DNA from: Rhodospirillaceae bacterium
Lineage (GTDB): Bacteria; Pseudomonadota; Alphaproteobacteria; Rhodospirillales; UBA2165
Reading direction: 5' to 3'
Assembly: GCA_018674495.1 (NCBI GenBank)
Contig: JABHAA010000006.1
Span: 1 to 39,856 of the forward strand
DNA length: 39,856 bases
Both the position numbers and the translations under genes were made by a program. The notes below the pieces were generated by a model, which was given only the letters and a program-made list of their open reading frames with translations, was not told the DNA's origin and did not search any database. Positions 16,404 through 24,140 of the stretch are shown here, piece after piece; position 1 is the stretch's first letter; each line of letters opens with the position of its first letter.

Positions 16404-17417
16404 TTAGCGGCGGGCGAAACCCTTGAGGCCCTTTAGCGGGCGGCGCAAGGCCGTGCCGACGATGCGGCTGCATAAAAGATTACAGGTGGATTGATCGGAA
16501 CAAGACTTGATCCCGGCCCTGTCGATGGACGCCAGTATTTCCGTCAGGCTCTGAATTCTGAGATTGCCCGATTGAGCCTGCGCCAGACAGGGCGTCACAT
16601 TGCCCGATGCGTCGATTGCGATTGAATGGCGCCCGGCATCGCAGGCGTCCAGCTTCTTGCCGGCCAACCAGCGTAAATTGTCTTTCAGGTATGCGCGGAA
16701 ATAGCCTTTCGGCACCAGGTTCGACGCCGCGATTTGCTCAAATACCGCCATGGCGTCTTGGCGCGCATAGTTCAGTTCGGCGTTCGCCTTGCCGTAGGCT
16801 TTCACGTTCCAATGGTAGGCGCCGAAGATCGGAAGGAACCCGATTTCGCGGGCAAATTCGGCGATGCTCAAAGCGTCGCCCCGGTTGGCTTCGGAGACGA
16901 TACAGGTGAGGTATTTGGGCCCTGAAAATTCAGCCAGCAGTTTGATGCCGGCCAGCACCCTCGGTAATTGATCGCGCCCTCGGATGCGCCGGTAGGTATC
17001 CCTATCCAATGTGTCCAGGCTGACCGAAATGGAGATCGGCAATTGTCCCAAACGGGCGATAAAGCCCGGCGTCAGGCGGGTGCCGTTGGTAACCAGCGTC
17101 ATGGAGAAGCCGATGGCGGCCAGATCTTCAAGCACCTCGATCAGATCGGTTCGCGCCAAAGGCTCGCCGCCCTGGATGAATAAAAAGCGGATGCCGTCCC
17201 GGTAGAGATCGCCAAAGATGCGGCGAATTTCGTGCCGGCTCAATTCCCGCCGGCCCTGGTTCAGGGGCAAATCGCAATAGCCGCAGGTAGAATTACACAG
17301 CAGCGTAATCTCAAATATGGCGGCCACCGGCTTGCCGGCAATCAAGTTGAGGAGCGGTCGCGCGCGCGTCGCCAGCCTCGGTTTGGCGCGCGGCTTGGCT
17401 GGAGATATCTGATTCAT
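16404..17417 (-). CDS. Radical SAM protein with SPASM-like C-terminus
   Basis: A 337-aa radical SAM enzyme. The cluster motif is C41-x3-C45-x2-C48 (CNSTCGYC); QGGEPLAR and VTNGTRL are the following SAM-binding blocks. The C-terminal part has a second cysteine set (LDACDAGRH, VTPCLAQAQSGN, CSDQSTCNLLC), as in SPASM or twitch domains that bind auxiliary iron-sulfur clusters. Such enzymes modify peptides, cofactors or enzymes; the substrate is unknown. The start at 17417 is chosen because its ATG overlaps the upstream stop as ATGA; a longer frame runs into the neighbouring gene. It is coupled to a small two-helix membrane protein and divergent from a molybdopterin oxidoreductase, with which it may work (inference). 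Confidence 0.9.
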   Translation of the reverse strand: MNQISPAKPRAKPRLATRARPLLNLIAGKPVAAIFEITLLCNSTCGYCDLPLNQGRRELSRHEIRRIFGDLYRDGIRFLFIQGGEPLARTDLIEVLEDLAAIGFSMTLVTNGTRLTPGFIARLGQLPISISVSLDTLDRDTYRRIRGRDQLPRVLAGIKLLAEFSGPKYLTCIVSEANRGDALSIAEFAREIGFLPIFGAYHWNVKAYGKANAELNYARQDAMAVFEQIAASNLVPKGYFRAYLKDNLRWLAGKKLDACDAGRHSIAIDASGNVTPCLAQAQSGNLRIQSLTEILASIDRAGIKSCSDQSTCNLLCSRIVGTALRRPLKGLKGFARR

Positions 17418-17662
17418 TCGCTGGTCGCGGCGGCGAGTTTGCGTTTCCAGGCCCATGCCAGAAATTCGCCAAGAAACACGATGCCAATCAATATCCAAAG
17501 GATGGTGAGGTTGTTGGTGGCCACCCGGTGCGGCAAAAATTCACAGGCAAACGATGTCACCTCCAACTCGCAACTGAAATGATCGATCAGCCCGATGGTC
17601 AGCAATATCCATGTGACGCGGGAAATGATTTTGTTGGTTTTGAGAAGCGTGGTTAAGGTCAT
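17414..17662 (-). CDS. Small two-helix membrane protein
   Basis: An 82-aa protein started at the ATG at 17662; the frame extends upstream to 17752 but that part is unlike protein and lies in the divergent promoter. Two hydrophobic segments are seen (RVTWILLTIGLIDHFS and NLTILWILIGIVFLGEFLAWAW), joined by a loop with two cysteines (SCELEVTSFACEFLPH), then a basic tail facing the cytoplasm. I do not recognise the family. Its stop overlaps the radical SAM start (ATGA), so the two are translated together. The loop cysteines could form a disulfide or hold a metal. No Shine-Dalgarno is obvious. Confidence 0.6.
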   Translation of the reverse strand: MTLTTLLKTNKIISRVTWILLTIGLIDHFSCELEVTSFACEFLPHRVATNNLTILWILIGIVFLGEFLAWAWKRKLAAATSE

Positions 17663-17819
17663 GGGTGGATAGTAGTCGCCAACAACCGGCGTTTCCAAGT
17701 TTCCCGAGCCGATTAAACGGAAATTTGATCGAAGGCGAGATCGCGCGCCCACTGTTGTACCGAAAATTGATTTATGGTGAAATCAGGAGTTATCTGCGCC
17801 TCTGGATGGAGTTGGACCC

Positions 17820-19892
17820 ATGGATGAACTTGCAACCGCTGATCGCGGCACCGGCGATAACAGCGTCAAGACCACCTATTCGAGCTGCTATATGTGTACC
17901 TCCGATTGCCCCATAACGGTGGAAAGCCAGGGCGACGAGATCATTAATATCTCTCATCCCGATTGCATCCGCGCAACCGCCATGCTGGAGCAGCGCGAAA
18001 GCCCGAAGCGGTTGCTCGGCGCGCGTATTCGCGGCGGCGCGGCTGAGCCATGGCAGGACAGTGGCTGGGACGGCGCCATTCGACATGCCGCCGATAAGAT
18101 GCTTGAAATCCGGGAAAGCCACGGTCCCGAAGCGGTGGCTTTTTTCGTTGGTTATACCAAGGAGGCGCGCCCCTATTTGAGGCGCCTGCAGACCCTTTAT
18201 GGATCGCCCCATTATATCACTGAATCCAGTTGCTGTTTTGGCGCCACCTATGTGGCGTCTACTCTGACATTCGGTGAAGACTACAATCATTTTTTCCAGG
18301 CTAGCCGCTTTCGCCAGGAAGAAACCCAATGCCGGATCGTCTGGTCCAACAACCCAAAAGACAGTCTGATCCCATATGAGCGTCATTATCTGTTGGCCGA
18401 GGCGGACAAGGTGCCGACCATCGCCGTCGATCCACGCCGCACCTCCATCGCCGAGGCCGCGCAAATTCATTTGCAGCCGCGTCCCGGAACCGACGGTGCG
18501 CTGGCCCTCGGCCTGGCCCATGTGATCTTGGAAGAAGGGTTGGAGGATGCCGATTTCCTGGCCCGCCACGCCCACGGATTTGAGGAATACCGGGAATACG
18601 TCAAGGAATTCACGCCCGAGCGGACCCGGGAAATTACCTGGGTGCCGGAAAATTTGATCATTGATGCCGCCCGCCTTTACGGGCGCGCTCGCCCAGCGCA
18701 GATCACGGTCAGCCAAGAAGCCCTGGTGCAGCACCGCAATGGTCTGCAAAACCACCGCGCCGTTATGCTATTGGCGGCGTTGACCGGCAATCTGGATATC
18801 AGAGGCGGCAATCGGCCCTGGACCACCCGGCTCAAGCAAAAACCGGTCGCTGTTCCCGCCGGCACCCAAAAACCCGCCGGGGCGCCCATGGGCGAAGAGC
18901 GCTATCCTTTGTTCCCGGAAATCTACAACGAAGGCCAAGCCATGATGCTGGCCGAGTATATCGAAACGGGCCGTATCAAAGCGGTGTTCTCTATGGGCAC
19001 CAACGTCCTGATGTGGCCCAATTCGGAGCGGCTCAAAAAGGCGCTGGCGACGCTGGATTTGTTCGTGGTCAGCGATTTTTTCGAAACGCCGACAACCGAT
19101 TTGGCCACTGTATTCCTGCCTGCGGCGACTCATTTGGAACGCCAGACCTTGATCGCGGCGCTAAATGGTCGGGTCCAGTACCGGCCCGCCGCCGTTGCCC
19201 CGCGCGGCGACGCCCACGGCGATACTGAAATGCTGTTCGACATGGCCGACGCCCTCGGCTTCAAGGAGCAATTCTGGGGCGGTGATATCCATGCCAGTTA
19301 CGATGAGCGCATGACGCCGCTCCGCCTCGATTTTGCCGATTTGCCGGAAAATGGCAAAAGCCAGTCGATCGAGCTCGAAAACCTGCCCGACCGGGGCTAT
19401 GAAGAAACCGGCTTTAAAACGCCCAGTGGCAAGGTGGAATTCGCCAGTATCCGCCTCGCCGAAGCAGGACATGACGCATTGCCCACCCATGCCGAGCCCA
19501 TGTGGTCGCCGGCGGCGTCACCCGAAGTGGCGAAGGATTTCCCGTTGGTGCTTACGTCTGGAGGGCGCAGCCCGAATTTCACCCATTCCCAAGGGCGCAA
19601 TTTGGATACCTTACGGGTGCTGGAGCCCAACCCGCGCATTCAGATCAGCCCCGCCGACGCGGACGCGCGCGGCATTGAAGACGGCGATGCGGTGGCGGTT
19701 TCCTCGCCCTTGGCCGAGATTGAAATGCGCGCCTGGGTGACCGATATCGTGATGCCCGGCGTCGCCCATGCGCCGCACGGCTGGCCCGGCGCCAACATCA
19801 ATGCGCTGATCCCGGACGAAGAAGCCGCCCTCGATCCGATCACCGGCTACCCGCCGTTCAAATCGAGCCTCTGTCAGGTGGCAAAGGTTTAA
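17820..19892 (+). CDS. DMSO-reductase-family molybdopterin oxidoreductase
   Basis: A 690-aa enzyme with a bis-MGD molybdenum (or tungsten) centre. The N-terminal 4Fe-4S site is C23-x2-C26-x3-C30 with a fourth Cys probably C49 in HPDC; this last spacing is about ten residues shorter than in formate dehydrogenases. SPKRLL follows as usual. A candidate metal-ligand Cys lies in ITESSCCFGATYVA. The middle and C-terminus carry GTNVLMWPNSERL, FLPAATHLERQT and the molydopterin dinucleotide-binding domain ending in HGWPGANINALI. There is no Tat signal, so it should act in the cytoplasm. No electron-transfer subunits are adjacent. The substrate is undetermined: it is not clearly formate, nitrate or thiosulfate. 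The start has GGATGGAG about 10 nt upstream. Confidence 0.9.
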   Translation: MDELATADRGTGDNSVKTTYSSCYMCTSDCPITVESQGDEIINISHPDCIRATAMLEQRESPKRLLGARIRGGAAEPWQDSGWDGAIRHAADKMLEIRESHGPEAVAFFVGYTKEARPYLRRLQTLYGSPHYITESSCCFGATYVASTLTFGEDYNHFFQASRFRQEETQCRIVWSNNPKDSLIPYERHYLLAEADKVPTIAVDPRRTSIAEAAQIHLQPRPGTDGALALGLAHVILEEGLEDADFLARHAHGFEEYREYVKEFTPERTREITWVPENLIIDAARLYGRARPAQITVSQEALVQHRNGLQNHRAVMLLAALTGNLDIRGGNRPWTTRLKQKPVAVPAGTQKPAGAPMGEERYPLFPEIYNEGQAMMLAEYIETGRIKAVFSMGTNVLMWPNSERLKKALATLDLFVVSDFFETPTTDLATVFLPAATHLERQTLIAALNGRVQYRPAAVAPRGDAHGDTEMLFDMADALGFKEQFWGGDIHASYDERMTPLRLDFADLPENGKSQSIELENLPDRGYEETGFKTPSGKVEFASIRLAEAGHDALPTHAEPMWSPAASPEVAKDFPLVLTSGGRSPNFTHSQGRNLDTLRVLEPNPRIQISPADADARGIEDGDAVAVSSPLAEIEMRAWVTDIVMPGVAHAPHGWPGANINALIPDEEAALDPITGYPPFKSSLCQVAKV

Positions 19893-19895
19893 GAG

Positions 19896-20801
19896 CTAGA
19901 GTTTTATTTGATCCAGCGCGGTGCGCAATCTAGGCGCCATCCAGTCCAGGAAAACCCTTGTGCGGGTGGCGATCAATTTGGCGTGGGGGTAGATCAGGCT
20001 CACCGGCGTTTGCGGCGGCTCGAAGTCCGCCAGCACCACCTGCAATTTCCCTTCAGCGATTAGCGGTGCCGCCTGATAGCCAAAATACAGGCCAAATCCG
20101 ATGCCGCGGGCACAAGCGTCCACGGCGGCGGCGATCTGATTGCATCTGAGGCGACCGCTCACCGGAACGGTAAATTTTTTACCGTTTCCATAAAAGTTCC
20201 AGTCATCGCCGAAGACGGGCCCGGAAATACGGACGCATGGGAATTCCGATAGGGCGTTTGGATGCTCCGGCACGCCGGTCTTTTGCAAAAGTTCTGGTGC
20301 TGCGCAGACGACGCGGCGCATGGCGCCAACCTGGGTCGCATACATCGAGGAGTCTTCCAGCCGCGCGATTCGAAAGCCAACATCAATGCCTTCCTCCACC
20401 AGATTGGCCACCCGGTCGAGGAGCAGAATATCGACCTCTACTTGGGGATGATGTTCCAGGAACTCCGCAATCAGCGGCGCCACATGCATCTGGCCAAACA
20501 ATACCGGCGCGGTGATGGTCAGCGATCCGGCGGGCTCTACCTGGCTAGCCGAGAGCGATTGCTCCGCATCTTCCACGTCCGCCAAAATTTTGCGGCAATG
20601 TTGAAGATAGGTCTGGCCCTCATCGGTTAGCGAGATGCGCCGTGTGGTACGGTTGAGGAGGCGGACCTGTAGCGAATCCTCCAGCATGGCCAGGGTGCGA
20701 ACCACCGACGGCAGTGACTTGTTCATGGCCTCGGCGGCGGCGGTTAGGCTGCCCCCCTCAACAATCTGGACAAAGGAGGCGATGGCATTGAGCTTATCCA
20801 T
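19896..20801 (-). CDS. LysR-family transcriptional regulator
   Basis: A 301-aa LysR regulator: winged helix-turn-helix at about 1-60 (FVQIVEGGSLTAAAEAMNKSLPSVVRTLAMLEDSL), then the periplasmic-binding-protein-like effector domain (about 90-295). The N-terminal MDKLNAIASFVQIVE pattern matches the CrgA/DsdC-like branch of typical proteobacterial LysR proteins. It is divergent from a pyridoxamine-phosphate-oxidase-fold gene, with an AT-rich 114-bp region between the starts that holds an inverted repeat; control of that neighbour and of itself is the usual arrangement. Its stop lies 3 bp from the end of the convergent molybdoenzyme gene. The effector is unknown. Confidence 0.95.
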   Translation of the reverse strand: MDKLNAIASFVQIVEGGSLTAAAEAMNKSLPSVVRTLAMLEDSLQVRLLNRTTRRISLTDEGQTYLQHCRKILADVEDAEQSLSASQVEPAGSLTITAPVLFGQMHVAPLIAEFLEHHPQVEVDILLLDRVANLVEEGIDVGFRIARLEDSSMYATQVGAMRRVVCAAPELLQKTGVPEHPNALSEFPCVRISGPVFGDDWNFYGNGKKFTVPVSGRLRCNQIAAAVDACARGIGFGLYFGYQAAPLIAEGKLQVVLADFEPPQTPVSLIYPHAKLIATRTRVFLDWMAPRLRTALDQIKL

Positions 20802-20820
20802 AAAATATTATTGCTCAGTA

Positions 20821-20862
20821 TATTTGAATAGTATATTAAAATATTAGGTATTTATTCAAATT
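20821..20862. promoter_or_regulatory. Likely LysR operator in the divergent promoter
   Basis: ATTTGAATA (20822-20830) and TATTCAAAT (20853-20861) are perfect 9-bp inverted arms about 22 bp apart in an AT-rich stretch between the LysR start (20801) and the divergent start (20916). A possible plus-strand promoter is TTGCTC (20811) with TATTAA (20834). Confidence 0.5.
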
Positions 20863-20915
20863 ATATGTATTGCCATAATCAGCCATGTTCAGCACTTAGG
20901 AATTGGAAACGCATC

Positions 20916-21518
20916 ATGAGCGGATTAGTCAGCGACATTGCCTTCACCGCGTCGGTTAAAGCAGCGCAGGAGCGGAAAGGTTCCCGCGCGGCTTATGCCG
21001 GGATGGAGGCGCGTGGCGGCTGGACCGATGTGATCACTGATGATCTGGCTGCCTTTATCGGCGCCCAGGATTCGTTTTACATGGGCACTGCGGCCAAGGA
21101 CGGCCAGCCTTACATCCAGCATCGGGGCGGGCCCGCCGGGTTCTTGAAGGTGATCGACGATAAAAACCTGGCCTTCGCCGATTTCCAAGGCAACCAGCAA
21201 TATATCTCCACCGGCAATCTGGCCGAGAACGACAAGGCCTATTTGTTCCTAATGGAATATCCGAACCGCTATCGGATCAAAATCTGGGGCACCGCGCGTA
21301 TTATAGATGATGATCCGGACCTGCTCGCCTCCCTCACGGGCGATGGTTACCGGGCCAAGCCGGAACAGGCGGTGGTCTTTAACGTGAAAGCCTGGGACCG
21401 CAACTGCCCGCAACACATCATGCCCCGCTATACGGAAGCGCAAGTAGCGGAACGCGTCGCCGGGCTCGAAGCTCAGGTCGCGTCGCTAACCAAGGCGTTG
21501 GAAGAGGCCGCAAATTAG
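20916..21518 (+). CDS. Pyridoxamine 5'-phosphate oxidase-fold flavoprotein
   Basis: A 200-aa protein of the split-barrel FMN-binding fold. It shows the typical pattern AAFIGAQDSFYMGTAAKDGQPYIQHRGG followed by ADFQGNQQYISTGNLAEN and LFLMEYPNRYRIKIWGTARI, as in stress-linked PNPOx-like proteins rather than true PdxH. The C-terminus ends in a short coiled coil (RVAGLEAQVASLTKALEE) that may support oligomerisation. The start at 20916 has GGAAACG upstream; the frame's earlier ATG at 20865 is in the operator region. The divergent LysR regulator probably controls it. The stop overlaps the convergent mini-FlgC gene's stop by 4 nt. The substrate is unknown. Confidence 0.88.
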   Translation: MSGLVSDIAFTASVKAAQERKGSRAAYAGMEARGGWTDVITDDLAAFIGAQDSFYMGTAAKDGQPYIQHRGGPAGFLKVIDDKNLAFADFQGNQQYISTGNLAENDKAYLFLMEYPNRYRIKIWGTARIIDDDPDLLASLTGDGYRAKPEQAVVFNVKAWDRNCPQHIMPRYTEAQVAERVAGLEAQVASLTKALEEAAN

Positions 21519-21826
21519 GATTTGATATCGAAAAGGGCTCCCGACAATTTGCCGAGGGAGGTAATGACCTGAGCGTTGGCGCTGTAGGATATGCGGGCCT
21601 GGATCATGGTGATGGCCTCGCGGGCGTAATCGGCGGGTCGCTCGGTTTCGACGACATGGCGGCGCACCACGGTCGCCGCCCCGGCCACATGTGTTTCGGT
21701 GCGCACTTCCAGGGCTTTAAAGCCTTCGGTGCGTACATTGACCACATTGTGGGCGGCGGTCCGGTAGGTAAGGGCAGCGTTGTTCAGCCCCGAAACCGCC
21801 GTCGCCATGGCGTTGCCGATGCTCAT
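21515..21826 (-). CDS. Miniature FlgC-like flagellar rod protein
   Basis: Only 103 aa, but it contains both conserved ends of flagellar rod proteins: an N-terminal helix with AVSGLNNAALTYRTAAHNVVNVRTEGFKAL (residues about 10-39) and a C-terminal helix with AREAITMIQARISYSANAQVI and LFDIK. In FlgC and FlgB these ends pair into a coiled coil; the central domain is almost absent here. No other flagellar gene is nearby. It may be an orphan rod-like protein with a new role, or a remnant of a flagellar operon; the intact frame favours the former. No strong ribosome site is seen at the ATG. Its stop overlaps the PNPOx-fold gene's stop. Confidence 0.75.
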   Translation of the reverse strand: MSIGNAMATAVSGLNNAALTYRTAAHNVVNVRTEGFKALEVRTETHVAGAATVVRRHVVETERPADYAREAITMIQARISYSANAQVITSLGKLSGALFDIKS

Positions 21827-21913
21827 GCGGATACCGTATTCATAACCTGGTCAGTATCGCCGGTACCGCCTTCCGTGGGATATGACTTCGGTCACAGGCG
21901 CGGTATTTGCAAC

Positions 21914-21943
21914 AAAAAACGGAGCCCGAAGGCCCCGTTTTCC
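21914..21943 (-). terminator. Rho-independent terminator of the PuuD-like gene
   Basis: On the minus strand a GC-rich stem (CGGGGCC/GGCTCCG, one mismatch) with a TTCG loop is followed by TTTTTT. It begins about 20 bp after the PuuD-like stop. The plus-strand side also has a short T run, so it may work in both directions. Confidence 0.75.
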
Positions 21944-21961
21944 GTTAACAAGTCTTACCGT

Positions 21962-22471
21962 CTAACCATAAAGGTTCTGTGCCGATACCATGGCATAGAG
22001 CATCGGAATCGACAGCATGGTGTTAACCCGCGATGCAAGCCCCGCGGCACGCGCCGCTTTCGGCTTCTCTTCGGCGCTGGCTTCCACCAGACCGATGACC
22101 TTTTGCTGGTTCGGCCAAATGATGAACCAGACATTGAAGGCCATGATGATACCGAACCACATGCCGATGCCGATCATGGCATCGCGCTCACTGCCGCTGG
22201 TCAGGCCGATAGCCAAGGCATCACCGATATAGCCGTTCTGCCAGGACAATACCAAGCCAAAGACCAGGGTCGATAAAGCCGCCCAGCGGAACCAGAACAG
22301 CGCCACCGGCATGATGTGCTTCGGAATAGCCGGACGCAGTTCCTCCGGTATGGTCGGTACCGTCGGTGTTTGTACGAAATTAAAATACCAGAGCAGTCCG
22401 ATCCACATGACGCCGCTTGCCACATGCAGCCAGCGAACGAAAAACTCCCAAAATTCTGGACCAAATTCCAT
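21962..22471 (-). CDS. PuuD-like membrane protein (urate-oxidase N-terminal membrane domain)
   Basis: A 169-aa integral membrane protein of four hydrophobic helices (about 12-30, 52-72, 98-120 and 148-166), with H16 in RWLHVASGVMWIG and a helix FRWAALSTLVFGLVLSW. It resembles the membrane domain of urate hydroxylase PuuD (DUF989), but the C-terminal cytochrome c of full PuuD is absent and the protein is less than half that length. No other purine catabolism gene is present, so urate oxidation is not supported. The ATG has an ideal ribosome site (GGAAGGAGAC). A 33-aa single-helix protein precedes it by 25 bp, and a good terminator follows. Heme binding through conserved His residues is possible. 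Confidence 0.85.
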   Translation of the reverse strand: MEFGPEFWEFFVRWLHVASGVMWIGLLWYFNFVQTPTVPTIPEELRPAIPKHIMPVALFWFRWAALSTLVFGLVLSWQNGYIGDALAIGLTSGSERDAMIGIGMWFGIIMAFNVWFIIWPNQQKVIGLVEASAEEKPKAARAAGLASRVNTMLSIPMLYAMVSAQNLYG

Positions 22472-22496
22472 TGTTAGTCTCCTTCCCCTATTTCAA

Positions 22497-22598
22497 TTAT
22501 GCGCCGCCGCCGATCGCGGCCACGACGAAGACCATGATGACGGTGATGATGAGACCGAGAATTACGGTACCGGTTCTAGTGTCGAGTGGATTTCCCAT
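22497..22598 (-). CDS. 33-aa single-helix membrane protein
   Basis: A 34-codon frame starting with ATG at 22598 behind a strong ribosome site (AGAGGGAG, 4 nt spacing). The peptide opens with MGNPLDTRTG and continues as one hydrophobic helix (TVILGLIITVIMVFVVAAIG) ending in GGGA. It is the first gene of a two-gene unit with the PuuD-like membrane protein, 25 bp apart. The strong translation signal, clean helix and position argue that it is real. It could be a small subunit or stabiliser of the PuuD-like protein. Confidence 0.7.
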   Translation of the reverse strand: MGNPLDTRTGTVILGLIITVIMVFVVAAIGGGA

Positions 22599-22757
22599 GA
22601 TACTCCCTCTTAAACCCCCAATTTGACTTGCCGGATACAAAACCCGCAACTGCGAGCACGATCCACGGATGCCGGGCGAAGCGCCTAGCCCGACTATTTT
22701 AATTCTAAATCACAGGCGAAGTATAGGCGTAGTTTCATTTTTGCCTTGGACAAAGGT

Positions 22758-24059
22758 TCAAATCGCACGTCTTGCCGTGCATTCGGCGGCCAGCAAAGCG
22801 GCCTCTTGGCCGGAGCGGACTGCTCCCTCGATGGTCGCCGGAAGCCCGGTTTTGGTCCAGTCTCCGGCCAAAAACAGGTTGTCGAAGCCGGTTTTTGGCC
22901 CGGGCCGGTGGGCGTTCTGGGCGGGCGTCTGGGCCATGGTCGCGCGCTTTTCCTTGATCACGTGAAATGCCGGTATTTGTTCAACCTTTTGGCCCAACGG
23001 AGCGGCCACATCGGCCCAAATTCGCGAAGCGATTCGCTCCGCCGGTTCGTCCGCCAGGGTGCCGGCGGCGCTGACTGTCACCGAAACCACGTCGCCTTTC
23101 GTGAATACCCAGTGCGCGGCTGAACCGATCAGCCCTAAGAAACGGTGCGCATTGTCGGCCTGCTCCAGCCGGTAATGGACATTGACGATGGCGTTGAATT
23201 GGTCGGGCGCCTCTAGCCCCGGAATGAGTCGCTGGGCTTCCCCCGGCGGTAGGGCGGAGATAACGGCGCCGTCGGCTATCGCCACCGTACCGCTATCGGT
23301 TTCGATGCCTGAGACGCAGGTGCCGTCAAAAATCAACGCCTTGATGCGGGCGGCGAAGCTGGGCGGCTGGCCGATGGCGGCCAGATGGGTGACGCCGGGA
23401 TCGACCAGGGCCTGGCTTAGGCCCGCCGGCGCAAGGTAGGGACGCGACGCCTCTGCACCCTTCAGGAATGTTTCACCGAGCATGCGCCCGATCAGGGCGG
23501 CGCTGGCGTCTTCCGCCTCGGTATTAAGTACGGCGCGGGCCAAGGGCTGCCAGAAGCGCGCGAACATGGGCGCGCTCCGGTCGAGGAAATCGGTGAGGGG
23601 GGAATCCGTCGCATTTGGATCCAGCCGCGCCAGCCGCGCCATCGCCAGGTAATCGCTCAGCCGTCCGCCCGGCACCCGCCGGCCCGGCACCAACAGCCAC
23701 CAGGGCAGGCGGCCCGCCGAAGGTTGCAGGTTCCAGCGCAAGCCGCTGGCCACGTCCAGAAACGGGAATTGCACCGGGTCCATTGGTTTGAGGCTGTCCT
23801 GTGCGCCCACTTCGGACAAATACGTGAACAGACCGGTGTTGCCGCCGAGCAAAAGATGAGCGCCGTTGTCGATGGTCCGATCCAGGCCGGGCTCAAAGAA
23901 TGAGCGGCAGCGCCCACCGGCGTGGGACGTGGCTTCGAACAGATGCGGGCGCAGGCCAAGCTTATCGGCGCGCACTGCGGCTGCCAGTCCGGCCATGCCG
24001 GCGCCCAATATATAGACCGATGGCCGGGTCTCCATAGCCGTTTTGCCGATTTCCGTCAT
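22758..24059 (-). CDS. hpnE: Hydroxysqualene dehydroxylase HpnE-like FAD oxidoreductase
   Basis: A 433-aa amine-oxidase-family flavoprotein. The FAD dinucleotide fold is GAGMAG (19-24), followed by GGRCRSFFEP and the C-terminal FAD block FLAGDWTKTGLPATIEGAVRSG. Length and pattern match HpnE, which converts hydroxysqualene to squalene for hopanoid synthesis. The start at 24059 (AAGG 4 nt upstream) is chosen; an ATG at 24035 is possible. The longer frame upstream is a shadow of the divergent gene. The other squalene genes hpnC and hpnD are not in the window; the divergent neighbour is a squalene-synthase homolog that seems to lack catalytic aspartates. A phytoene-desaturase-like alternative is less likely. 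Confidence 0.85.
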   Translation of the reverse strand: MTEIGKTAMETRPSVYILGAGMAGLAAAVRADKLGLRPHLFEATSHAGGRCRSFFEPGLDRTIDNGAHLLLGGNTGLFTYLSEVGAQDSLKPMDPVQFPFLDVASGLRWNLQPSAGRLPWWLLVPGRRVPGGRLSDYLAMARLARLDPNATDSPLTDFLDRSAPMFARFWQPLARAVLNTEAEDASAALIGRMLGETFLKGAEASRPYLAPAGLSQALVDPGVTHLAAIGQPPSFAARIKALIFDGTCVSGIETDSGTVAIADGAVISALPPGEAQRLIPGLEAPDQFNAIVNVHYRLEQADNAHRFLGLIGSAAHWVFTKGDVVSVTVSAAGTLADEPAERIASRIWADVAAPLGQKVEQIPAFHVIKEKRATMAQTPAQNAHRPGPKTGFDNLFLAGDWTKTGLPATIEGAVRSGQEAALLAAECTARRAI

Positions 24060-24140
24060 TCCACCTTGCGTCCCCAAACGCCCGCAATCTATACCAGCCT
24101 GTATGACACAGCCGCCAGCCAAGCACCATCCGGGGCCGTT

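Noticed and set aside
22755..22764. GGTTCAAATC, resembling a tRNA T-loop
   Set aside because: The flanks do not pair into a T stem and no acceptor, D or anticodon arms are found.
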